Source: an uncultured Maricaulis sp. | GTDB lineage: Bacteria; Pseudomonadota; Alphaproteobacteria; Caulobacterales; Maricaulaceae | Direction of reading: 5' to 3' | Assembly (NCBI RefSeq): GCF_947259345.1 | Contig: NZ_CAMYLS010000017.1 | Coordinates: 1-54,928, forward strand | DNA: 54,928 bases | Part shown: positions 8,913-16,011 of the stretch, piece after piece | How positions within the stretch are numbered: position 1 is the stretch's first letter | How the letters are laid out: each line of letters starts with the position of its first letter | Made by a program: the position numbers and the translations under genes | The notes under the pieces: model-generated | Seen by the model: only the letters and a program-made list of their open reading frames with translations | Told to the model about the DNA's origin: nothing | The model's database searches: none

Positions 8913-9737
8913 ATGACCGAAATCTGGATTCTGGTCCTGGCGATGGCGGCCACGGGCGCCTTTGCCGGACTGATCGCCGGCCTGTTCGGCATTGGCGGCG
9001 GCGTCGTGATGGTCCCGGCCATGTATTACGCCTTTCAATTCCTCGGCTATGACGATCCGCGCATCATGCAGGTCGCGGTCGGGACCTCGCTGGCTGTGAT
9101 TATTGCCACTTCGATGCGATCCGTCTCCTCGCATGCCAAACGGGATGCGGTCGATTTTCCCGTCCTCAAGGCCTGGGCGCCCTGGATCGTGATCGGCACA
9201 CTGATCGGCTCGCGCATTGCTCACATGCTGCCCGGCAATTTCCTGACCGGACTGTTCGGCGTGATGGCGGTGCTTCTGTCGGCCCAATTCTTTTTCGGCC
9301 GACCGGACTGGCGCCTTGCGGACACGCTGCCGTCCGGGCCGCTGCGCTGGGGCCTGGGTGGTCTGATCGGTATTCTCTCGGCCCTGATGGGCATTGGCGG
9401 TGGTGTGTTCGGCGTCACCTTGATGACGCTGTGCGGCAAGCCGATCCACAAGGCGGTTGCAACGGCTGCCGGTTTTGGTGTCGCCATCGGCTTGCCAGGC
9501 GCGGTCGGCTTCATCGTCAATGGTTGGGGTGAGGTGATCGTGCCGTACTCGCTGGGCTATGTGAATCTGCCCGGTTTCGCCCTGCTCGCCGGTTCGGCCT
9601 TTTTTGTTGCGCCGCTGGGCGCCAGGCTGGCTCACGCCCTGCCGGAAAAAACACTCAAGCGGTGCTTTGCGATCGGTCTGGTTGTGGTCGGCGTCATGCT
9701 GGTGCGCGAAGCCTGGCTGGCCAACGCTGCCGGCTGA
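8913..9737 (+). CDS. TauE/SafE family membrane transporter (DUF81)
   Basis: 274 residues with about eight hydrophobic helices. It has the family's duplicated glycine-rich motif: GLIAGLFGIGGGVVMVPAM near the N-terminus and GILSALMGIGGGVFGVTLM in the second half. The family exports sulfite, sulfoacetate or similar small anions, but the substrate cannot be read here. It starts on the base after the dusA stop and ends 1 bp from a convergent protease gene. Confidence 0.92.
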   Translation: MTEIWILVLAMAATGAFAGLIAGLFGIGGGVVMVPAMYYAFQFLGYDDPRIMQVAVGTSLAVIIATSMRSVSSHAKRDAVDFPVLKAWAPWIVIGTLIGSRIAHMLPGNFLTGLFGVMAVLLSAQFFFGRPDWRLADTLPSGPLRWGLGGLIGILSALMGIGGGVFGVTLMTLCGKPIHKAVATAAGFGVAIGLPGAVGFIVNGWGEVIVPYSLGYVNLPGFALLAGSAFFVAPLGARLAHALPEKTLKRCFAIGLVVVGVMLVREAWLANAAG

Positions 9738-9738
9738 C

Positions 9739-10458
9739 CTAGGGTCGAAGGACCAGCTGGTCGCGGCGCATCTCCACCGCGTCGAACTCGCCCAGCACAG
9801 ACATGCCGAGCAGGGAACGTTCGCCGCCGCTCATCACCAGGGCCGGGTGGTTCTCGAATGTGCGTCCGGGCAGGACAAGCGCCGGGATGGTGACCAGCGC
9901 GGCCATCGACGGGCCAGCAGCGGTCGAGGTGCGGATGTTGAAATCCAGCGTGTCGGTACGGATACCGATGCGCCGGGCATCGTCCAGCGTCAGCGCCACG
10001 CCGGTCGCGCCGGTATCGATCAGGAATTGGACCGGCGCACCATTGATTTCGCTGTCGATGTAGAAATGACCGTCGAAATGGCGTTCCAGAACCAGCGAAC
10101 CGTCGGCCAATTGCACGCCATTGCCACCTCGGAGTGGGCGCGTCTCGCCATCCATCGCGGCCACGCCCCAGACGCGCTGATGCTCCAGCTGGGTATAGTC
10201 ACGATCCAGGATCGCGACCCCGCCGGCCGCGACACCGATGGAGAGCCAGGCGAGGAGGTTGCGATGCCGCGCGCCGTCTGGCGCCACGGCGGAACCCAGA
10301 AGGGCCAGGGCCAGCAGAGCGAGCGCGATCGCGATATAGAGCGTGCGCACCATAGGTTCGACGTCGGTCCAGAGCGGCCAGCTGATCAGGCGCAGCCCGA
10401 TCAGGGCGATGCCAAGGGCGAGGGCAGGCAGGGCTAAACGGATGATGAGGGCGCGCAT
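9739..10458 (-). CDS. Membrane-anchored retropepsin-like aspartic protease
   Basis: 239 residues. Three hydrophobic helices occupy about residues 1-100. A single retropepsin-type domain follows, with the catalytic triad FLIDTGATGVALT and a downstream flap-like hydrophobic stretch (TIPALVLPGRTF). This matches the bacterial clan AA (TIGR02281-like) proteases, which act as dimers because each chain provides one Asp. The domain is presumably periplasmic. The gene follows a DUF1289 gene by 6 bp on the same strand. The substrate is unknown. Confidence 0.88.
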   Translation of the reverse strand: MRALIIRLALPALALGIALIGLRLISWPLWTDVEPMVRTLYIAIALALLALALLGSAVAPDGARHRNLLAWLSIGVAAGGVAILDRDYTQLEHQRVWGVAAMDGETRPLRGGNGVQLADGSLVLERHFDGHFYIDSEINGAPVQFLIDTGATGVALTLDDARRIGIRTDTLDFNIRTSTAAGPSMAALVTIPALVLPGRTFENHPALVMSGGERSLLGMSVLGEFDAVEMRRDQLVLRP

Positions 10459-10464
10459 CTCTTG

Positions 10465-10680
10465 TTATCCCTGCTGAACCGGCTTGGCCGCCTTGTACGC
10501 GGCTTCGCGCTCGGGCAGGGCGGTCATGATGGTCTCGCGTTCGGCGTCACTATAGCGCGTCCAGCGCCCCAATTCTTCCATTGTGCGGAAACAGCCGACA
10601 CATAATTGCGCTTTGGGATCGACGAAACAGACCTGTACGCAGGGCGTCCTGATCGGCGGTTTGAGGGGCGTTGACGTCAT
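10465..10680 (-). CDS. DUF1289 small Cys-containing protein
   Basis: 71 residues with the DUF1289 pattern: TPCVQVCFVDPKAQLCVGCF has four cysteines, followed by RTMEELGRW and a helical region. The cysteines suggest a metal or Fe-S site; the family is uncharacterised. The start chosen is MTSTPLKPP, because the upstream in-frame codons add an unlikely basic extension. First gene of a two-gene unit with the aspartic protease. Confidence 0.88.
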   Translation of the reverse strand: MTSTPLKPPIRTPCVQVCFVDPKAQLCVGCFRTMEELGRWTRYSDAERETIMTALPEREAAYKAAKPVQQG

Positions 10681-10775
10681 GCGCTGCAGCATTTCGCGGG
10701 CCGGGCGTTGAGGCAAGTGCTTGCAGCCGCGGGGTCGTGCGGAATATGGTCCCGCTTTGACCGGCGGGGACTTTC

Positions 10776-12056
10776 ATGGATGATCTTTTGCTGCAAGGCC
10801 GCAGCTTTGCGGGCCTGTTCCTTCTTGCCGGCATCGCCTGGCTATTGGGACCGCGCAAACGCTTCCCCTTCATCCTGCTGGGCGGGGCCATCGGCCTGCA
10901 GCTGATCATCGCCACACTGCTGTACACGGTCGCACCGTTTCGCGCCTTCCTGCAATCGCTGACCGGTGTGGTCGCGGTGCTTCAGGAGGTGACCAATGAG
11001 GGCGCGCAATTCGTCTTCGGCTATCTGGCTGGCGGCGTCATGCCCTTCGAGATCAATCCGGACGCGGCTGGCGGTACCTTCCTTTTCGCCTTCCAGGCCC
11101 TGCCCATGGTCATCGTGCTCTCGGCCCTGTCGGCGCTGTTGTGGCGCTGGCGTATCCTTGAAGTCCTGGTGCGCGGCTTTGCCTTTGCTTTTCAACGCCT
11201 GCTCAACCTGTCCGGCTCGGCCAGTCTCGGCGCCGCGGCCAATATCTTTCTCGGCATGACAGAAAGCCCGGTCCTGATCCGGCCGCGCCTGCCCGATATG
11301 AGCCGCTCTGACCTCTTCCTGATCATGACGGTCGGTTTTTCTACCGTCGCCGGCTCGGTGATGGCGCTCTATGTCTCCCAACTCTCCGGCATCATCGACG
11401 GTGCGGCCGGTCATATCTTCACTGCCTCGCTGATCTCGGTGCCCGCCGCCGTCCTCCTGTCGCGCCTGATGATGCCCGCAGAAGCCATGACGCCGGAGGC
11501 CGAGGCCAAGGAGAAGGTGCCGACCCAGATCTATCATTCCTCCATGGACGCGCTCACGACCGGCGTTTCGGACGGGATGCGGCTTTATTTCAACATCATC
11601 TTCATGCTGCTGGTCTTCACCGCGCTGGTCGCCTTGCTCAACGTCATGCTGGGCCTCTTCCCCGACGTGTTCGGCGCCGCCCTGTCGGTCGACCGCATCC
11701 TGGGCTGGCTCTTCGCCCCCATCGTCTGGCTGGCTGGTGTCCCGTGGTCGGAAGCGACCCAGGCCGGCTCCCTGATGGGTCTCAAGACGGCGCTCAACGA
11801 GGTCTATGCCTATGACCGCCTGGCCCAGATCGGCGACGAGCTCTCCCCGCGCACCAGCCTGATCATGACCTACGCCCTGTGCGGTTTCGCCAATTTCTCC
11901 AGTGTCGGGATTTTGACCGGCGGCCTGGTTGCGATTGCGCCTTCAAGGCGTGAGGACATTCTCCAGCTGGCCCCGAAAGCGCTGATCTCCGGCACGCTGG
12001 CGACGCTGATGACCGGCGCAGCGATTGGCGTGCTGCCGCAGGGTTTGTTCGGGTAG
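10776..12056 (+). CDS. nupC: Concentrative nucleoside transporter (CNT/NupC family)
   Basis: 426 residues, polytopic, with gate and core regions of CNT transporters. Visible family signatures are the NLSGSASLGAAANIFLGMTE segment with its TESP motif, VGFSTVAGSVMALYV, and the C-terminal TYALCGFANFSSVGILTGG. These symporters import nucleosides with Na+ or H+. The ATG follows CGGGGACTTTC. The gene stands alone; a repeat-rich gap follows and no rho-independent terminator is obvious. Confidence 0.94.
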   Translation: MDDLLLQGRSFAGLFLLAGIAWLLGPRKRFPFILLGGAIGLQLIIATLLYTVAPFRAFLQSLTGVVAVLQEVTNEGAQFVFGYLAGGVMPFEINPDAAGGTFLFAFQALPMVIVLSALSALLWRWRILEVLVRGFAFAFQRLLNLSGSASLGAAANIFLGMTESPVLIRPRLPDMSRSDLFLIMTVGFSTVAGSVMALYVSQLSGIIDGAAGHIFTASLISVPAAVLLSRLMMPAEAMTPEAEAKEKVPTQIYHSSMDALTTGVSDGMRLYFNIIFMLLVFTALVALLNVMLGLFPDVFGAALSVDRILGWLFAPIVWLAGVPWSEATQAGSLMGLKTALNEVYAYDRLAQIGDELSPRTSLIMTYALCGFANFSSVGILTGGLVAIAPSRREDILQLAPKALISGTLATLMTGAAIGVLPQGLFG

Positions 12057-12094
12057 GGGCGGGGAGGTGAAGGAACGCGCACGGCGCGGACCGC

Positions 12095-12225
12095 TCCATA
12101 CATCCCTTGTCAGCCAGTGCGCCGTATCCGGGTCTTGAGGTCAAGGGCGCATCAGCGCCGCTTCGCGGTTTCACCCTTGACCTCAAGACCCGGATACGGC
12201 TTTGTCCCGGCAAGGGATGTATGGA
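12095..12225. repeat. Nested long palindrome (27 bp and 15 bp arms)
   Basis: The inner arms at 12121-12147 and 12174-12200 are perfect 27 bp inverted repeats (beginning GCCGTATCCGGGTCTTGAGG) around a 26 bp loop. The outer arms at 12095-12109 and 12211-12225 are a second perfect pair (TCCATACATCCCTTG). A diverged part of one arm recurs at 38098-38138. No transposase or poly-T tract accompanies it. Confidence 0.85.
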
Positions 12226-12249
12226 CGGGTTTGCGCCGATGCGCGCCTT

Positions 12250-12313
12250 GCCAATCCCACCTTCACCATTTTTCCCGGACGGAACCCCGCGCCTCCGGGA
12301 AAAGTGGATTGGC
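12250..12313. repeat. Interrupted hairpin within the repeat cluster
   Basis: GCCAATCC and TTTTCCCGG on the left (12250-12278) pair with CCGGGAAAAGTGGATTGGC on the right (12295-12313), with a bulge on the left arm. It lies between the nested palindrome and the REP-like element. Confidence 0.6.
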
Positions 12314-12320
12314 TCGGTAG

Positions 12321-12469
12321 AGGTCCTTCCCCTTGATGGGGAAGGTGGACCCTGCGTAGCAGGGGTCGGAAGGGGTAAAACGCGTCAGCGTTCCGGCATC
12401 CACCTTCGATCACCCACTCCGTCTCGCCGTCGGGCGGCGATCCACCTCGCCCATCAAGGGCGAGGACCT
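12321..12469. repeat. REP-like element with inverted, self-palindromic ends (copy 1)
   Basis: The ends at 12321-12349 and 12441-12469 are inverted repeats of each other (25 of 29 match). Each is also a hairpin: CCTTCCCC-TTGAT-GGGGAAGG on the left and CCTCGCCC-ATCAA-GGGCGAGG on the right. The four differences between ends preserve both stems. A second copy is at 37919-38068, sharing the ends and an internal ATCACCCACTC block. Confidence 0.8.
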
Positions 12470-12477
12470 GCTCCACT

Positions 12478-13200
12478 TCAATCCCCCCGCGCCGGCCAGA
12501 GCCGACTCCTCAGCCAGCCAATCGTCGAATTGCCCGCCAGTGACTGCCGGTAGGCTGTGTCCATGAAACGGTCGAGACCTTCGGCGTCGGCGAACAGGTC
12601 GGAGCGGGTTTTCATCGGGGCGTCGGGGTCGATGCGTTTGATCACCTTGGCCGGATTGCCCGCGACGATGGTCCAGGGCTCGACATCCTTGGTGACCACC
12701 GAGCGGGCGCCGACGACGGAATTTTCGCCAATGGTGACACCCTTGCCGACAAAGGCACCATCGCCGATCCAGACATTTTTGCCCAGTTTTACCGGTTTGA
12801 ACGCCGGCTGCGGATCGACGCGGTCATGGATGGAATGCCAGTCGCAATCGGTGATCGTGACCTTGTTGGCGATCAGGGCTGCATCGCCGATCTCGATCTC
12901 GCCGGCGGCGAGAATGCGCGTGCCCGGCGCCAGGAAGACATGATCGCCCAGGCTGATCCGCCCGGCCTGGGTCTGCGGTGACCACACGGTGAGGCGGACC
13001 GGGTCATGCTTGTTGGCGATGATGTGGAGATGGTCACCGGCGGTGATATTGGGCCCGAAGACCTCGACCGCCCAGGGCAGGACGATCTTGGGGTTGCGGC
13101 CGAGCCCGGCGAAGTGCGGGGCCAGGAAATGGCCGGCCCAGGCATTCTCGAACTGCTCCCAGAAACGGTGCATCCAATAGGGGCGGTGGTCGCGGCGCAT
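12478..13200 (-). CDS. Left-handed beta-helix (hexapeptide) acyltransferase
   Basis: 240 residues. The C-terminal two thirds are hexapeptide repeats characteristic of LbH acetyltransferases: ISLGDHVFLAPGTRI, IEIGDAALIANKVTI, VKLGKNVWIGDGAFVGKGVT, IGENSVVGARSVVTKDV, then WTIVAGNPAKVIKRI. The catalytic His is probably the one in TDCDWHSIHD. Proteins of this type acetylate sugars or other small acceptors; the acceptor is unknown. The start is the ATG beginning MRRDHRPYW; further upstream sequence would overlap the divergent thioesterase promoter. Confidence 0.9.
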   Translation of the reverse strand: MRRDHRPYWMHRFWEQFENAWAGHFLAPHFAGLGRNPKIVLPWAVEVFGPNITAGDHLHIIANKHDPVRLTVWSPQTQAGRISLGDHVFLAPGTRILAAGEIEIGDAALIANKVTITDCDWHSIHDRVDPQPAFKPVKLGKNVWIGDGAFVGKGVTIGENSVVGARSVVTKDVEPWTIVAGNPAKVIKRIDPDAPMKTRSDLFADAEGLDRFMDTAYRQSLAGNSTIGWLRSRLWPARGD

Positions 13201-13299
13201 GCTGGGTCCCGTCTGGCTGGCGGCTGTGTCCGCAACTTGCCGCACGGCGCGGCGGCGGCAAAGCTTTCGTCTGCAGCGCTCGGAAGGAAAGCGGACACG

Positions 13300-13743
13300 A
13301 TGAGTTTGACGATTCACATGGATGCTGCGGCGGTCGCGGCCTATCTCGACGAGGTCTTTCCGCAATGGAATCAGGGCGGGATCAAGTTCGGAATTGAGCG
13401 GATCGAGCCCGGCCGGGCCATTGTCAGTGCCGAGGCCCAGACCGCGCATCTGCGTCCGGGCGGGACGGTGTCCGGTCCGACGCTCTTCACCCTCGCGGAT
13501 TTTGCCGCCTATGCGGTGATCCTTGGCCATGTCGGCAGGCAGGCGCTGGCCGTCACCACCAATCTCAACATCAATTTCCTGCGCAAGGCGCCGCCGGGAC
13601 CGGTAACCGGCCAATGCCGCCTGCTGAAACTGGGCTCGCGACTGGCGGTCACCGATTGTGATATCAAGGCGGGCGGCTCGGATGACTTGATCGCCCAGGC
13701 CAGCGCGACCTATTCACTGCCGCCCAAGCAACATCATGGCTGA
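13300..13743 (+). CDS. PaaI-type hotdog thioesterase
   Basis: 147 residues with a single hotdog fold: RAIVSAEAQTAHLRPGGTVS, then TLFTLADFAAYAVIL (helix with the usual Asp) and NLNINFLRKAPPGPVTGQC. Members hydrolyse acyl-CoA thioesters. The ATG follows AAGGAAAGCGGACACG. A DUF3253 gene starts 6 bp after the stop and a DNA-glycosylase-like gene overlaps that one, so all three may form one transcript. Confidence 0.88.
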   Translation: MSLTIHMDAAAVAAYLDEVFPQWNQGGIKFGIERIEPGRAIVSAEAQTAHLRPGGTVSGPTLFTLADFAAYAVILGHVGRQALAVTTNLNINFLRKAPPGPVTGQCRLLKLGSRLAVTDCDIKAGGSDDLIAQASATYSLPPKQHHG

Positions 13744-13749
13744 ACCTGT

Positions 13750-14022
13750 ATGACCGAGAAACCCGAAACCGAGCTCACCGATCCCGATCCGATCGAGGCT
13801 GCCATCCTCAGCCTTGTCGCGGCGGCCCCGGAGAACCGCTCGATCTCGCCCGCCGATGTTGCCAAGGCGGTGGACCCGGAGCGTTTCAATCGCAAATTCG
13901 GCCATGTGCGCCAGGCCGCCATCCGTCTCGCCAAGGCAGGCAAGGTGACCATTTTGCGCAAGGGCAAGCCGGTCGAGGATCCGGAGGCTTTCAAGGGTGT
14001 CTGGCGGATTGGCCGCGCCTGA
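13750..14022 (+). CDS. DUF3253 protein
   Basis: 90 residues. The body (IEAAILSLVAAAPENRSISP, ADVAKAVDPERF, HVRQAAIRLAKAGKVTILRK) is the DUF3253 pattern and looks like a small winged helix-turn-helix. Function is uncharacterised. In other bacteria I recall DUF3253 fused to DUF2256; here DUF2256 is a separate gene at 52076-52216. The end overlaps the glycosylase-like gene by 26 bp, indicating coupling. Confidence 0.88.
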   Translation: MTEKPETELTDPDPIEAAILSLVAAAPENRSISPADVAKAVDPERFNRKFGHVRQAAIRLAKAGKVTILRKGKPVEDPEAFKGVWRIGRA

Positions 14023-14599
14023 TCTCGACGCACTTCTGGCGGATATCCGCGCCTGCCGGGTCTGCGCGGAGGCCATGCCGCATGAGCCTCGACCGGTCAT
14101 CCAGGCGCATCCGGACGCTCGCATCCTGCTGGTCGGCCAGGCGCCGGGCACGCGTGTACATGCCTCCGGCAAGCCCTTCACCGACCCGTCCGGTGACCGG
14201 TTGCGCGACTGGCTGCAGATCGATGAAGCGGATTTCTATGACCCGGCCAAGCTGGCCATCGCGCCGATGGGCTTCTGTTTCCCCGGTCTGGACGCCAGGG
14301 GCGGCGATCTGCCGCCGCGTCGCGAATGTGCGCCACTCTGGCAAAATCAGGTGCGCGAGGCCCTGCCCAATATCCGCTTGACCCTGCTGGTCGGGCAGTA
14401 TGCCCAGCGTTTCTGGCTGGGTTCGCAGGCGCACAAGACGCTGACCGAAACCGTGCGCCATGCGGCCGATTACGGGCCTGATTTTCTCCCGCTCCCCCAT
14501 CCGTCATGGCGGAATAGTGCCTGGTTGCGCAAAAACCCCTGGTTCGAGGCAATAATTCTCCCGATGCTGCGGTGCCGCATGAAAGAATTGTTGCCGTAA
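13997..14599 (+). CDS. Uracil-DNA glycosylase superfamily protein
   Basis: 200 residues. The N-terminus has CRVC (ADIRACRVCAEAMP), as in family 4-type UDGs, followed by motif A ILLVGQAPGTRVHASGKPF, DPSGDRLRDWL, and a C-terminal HPSWRN segment in place of the usual HPS motif. Spacing and length fit UDG-like proteins of the superfamily; substrate and activity are not certain because the motifs are variant. The GTG start gives GGAGG at a workable distance; a TTG four codons downstream is an alternative. It overlaps the DUF3253 gene. Confidence 0.85.
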   Translation: MSGGLAAPDLDALLADIRACRVCAEAMPHEPRPVIQAHPDARILLVGQAPGTRVHASGKPFTDPSGDRLRDWLQIDEADFYDPAKLAIAPMGFCFPGLDARGGDLPPRRECAPLWQNQVREALPNIRLTLLVGQYAQRFWLGSQAHKTLTETVRHAADYGPDFLPLPHPSWRNSAWLRKNPWFEAIILPMLRCRMKELLP

Positions 14600-14718
14600 A
14601 CCCGTTTCGGGGTGTTTTCGAGCGCTTGTGTGTTGGCCCGCGAAGCGGTATTCCGGCGCCCGAAATCGCGGCTCCGTCAGCGGTGGCCGTCTCAGCTGAA
14701 CAAAAGGGTTTGCTGCCT

Positions 14719-15792
14719 ATGAGCGTTCTCGAGCATCCGTCTTTCGACAATCACGAGAGAATTCTTTTCGCGACCGATGAAGTCACCGGGCTGAAAGCCA
14801 TTATCGGTGTCCACACCACGGTCAGCGGTCCGGCCTGCGGTGGCTGCCGCATGTGGTCTTATCCCAATTCGGAGGCTGCGCTCCAGGACGTGCTGCGCCT
14901 GTCCCAGGGGATGAGCTACAAGAATATCATGGCCGACCTGCCGATCGGTGGCGGTAAGTCCGTGATCATGAAGCCGGAAGGCTCCTTCGACCGCAAGGCC
15001 CTGTTCGAGGCCTTCGGTCGCGCCGTGGCCAGCCTGAATGGCATGTACATCACGGCCGAGGATGTCGGCGTCAGCCCGGACGACATGATGGCCGTGCGCG
15101 CCTCGACCGAGCATGTGGTCGGTTTGCCGGAAGGCAAGGACGCTTCGGGTGACCCGTCGCCGGTGACCGCCGAGGGCGTGTTCCGCGGCATGAAGGTCTG
15201 CGTCGAGCGCGGCCTGGGCAAGTCGGACATGTCCGGCGTCAAGGTCGCCATCCAGGGCGCCGCCGGTCATGTCGGTGCCTATCTGGCCGGCCATCTGGCC
15301 AAGGCCGGGGCCGAGCTCTTCATCACCGATATCAACCAGGACGGTCTCGAGCGTCTCAAGGCCGAGCATGGGGCCACCATTGTCGGCCTCGACGATATCT
15401 ACGACCTCGATGTTGATGTCTTCGCACCCTGTGCGCTGGGCTCGGTGATCAATCCGGACACGATTGACCGCATCAAGGCGAAGATCATCGCCGGTGCTGC
15501 CAACAACCAGCTCGCCACGCGCGAGATGGGGGCGGAAATCCTCAAGCGCGGCAAGGTCTACGCGCCGGACTATGTGCTCAATGCCGGCGGCATCATCAAT
15601 GTGATGGGCGAGATTGCCGGCGACTTCAATCCGGAATGGGTGAAGGGCAAGCTGATCGGTCTCGAGAAGACGCTGGGCGAGATCCTCGACCAGTCGGAAA
15701 GTGAAGGCCGCCCGTCCAACCTCATCGCCGACGAGATCGCCCGTCAGCGCATCGAGGAAAAGCGCGCCGCCAAGCTGGGCAAGGCTGCCTAG
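14719..15792 (+). CDS. Leucine dehydrogenase-type amino acid dehydrogenase
   Basis: 357 residues, Glu/Leu/Phe/Val dehydrogenase family. The N-terminal domain has GPACGGCRMW and the catalytic Lys segment DLPIGGGKSVIMKP; ITAEDVGVSP follows; the Rossmann domain has VAIQGAAGHVGAYLAGHLAK and a DINQD acidic end; FAPCALGSVINPDT and AGAANNQLA follow. It performs NAD-dependent oxidative deamination of branched-chain or related amino acids. A 119 bp leader separates it from the previous gene and a strong terminator follows, so it is probably transcribed alone. Confidence 0.93.
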   Translation: MSVLEHPSFDNHERILFATDEVTGLKAIIGVHTTVSGPACGGCRMWSYPNSEAALQDVLRLSQGMSYKNIMADLPIGGGKSVIMKPEGSFDRKALFEAFGRAVASLNGMYITAEDVGVSPDDMMAVRASTEHVVGLPEGKDASGDPSPVTAEGVFRGMKVCVERGLGKSDMSGVKVAIQGAAGHVGAYLAGHLAKAGAELFITDINQDGLERLKAEHGATIVGLDDIYDLDVDVFAPCALGSVINPDTIDRIKAKIIAGAANNQLATREMGAEILKRGKVYAPDYVLNAGGIINVMGEIAGDFNPEWVKGKLIGLEKTLGEILDQSESEGRPSNLIADEIARQRIEEKRAAKLGKAA

Positions 15793-15820
15793 GCAAGCTG
15801 CGCTGCACAAGCCGAATGCG

Positions 15821-15850
15821 AAACGCCCCCGCCGATCGGCGGGGGCGTTT
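15821..15850 (+). terminator. Rho-independent terminator, perfect 30 bp palindrome
   Basis: AAACGCCCCCGCCGATCGGC followed by its mirror GGGGGCGTTT forms a perfect palindrome, with the A and T runs able to act in both directions. It lies 28 bp after the dehydrogenase stop. Confidence 0.9.
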
Positions 15851-16011
15851 TGTCGTTGGGTGCGCATTCGTTCCGCAAGTGTCATTGCCGGGGTCGTCCA
15901 GTCGGACCGTAACCGCCTGCAGGAATGCTCCGCGCCCGTTCGGCTTTTCAGTCAGGCGGCGCCAGGCGGCCCGGCCTGGTGCCGGACCGCGCTGGATTGC
16001 AAGCCGAACAG

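Larger units (their letters stand above)
12057..12477. other. Repeat-rich intergenic region
   Basis: A 421 bp gap between nupC and a convergent acyltransferase. It holds three adjacent inverted-repeat structures, described separately: a nested palindrome, an interrupted hairpin and a REP-like element with inverted ends. No credible coding sequence was seen. Related sequence recurs at 37919-38146. Confidence 0.85.
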
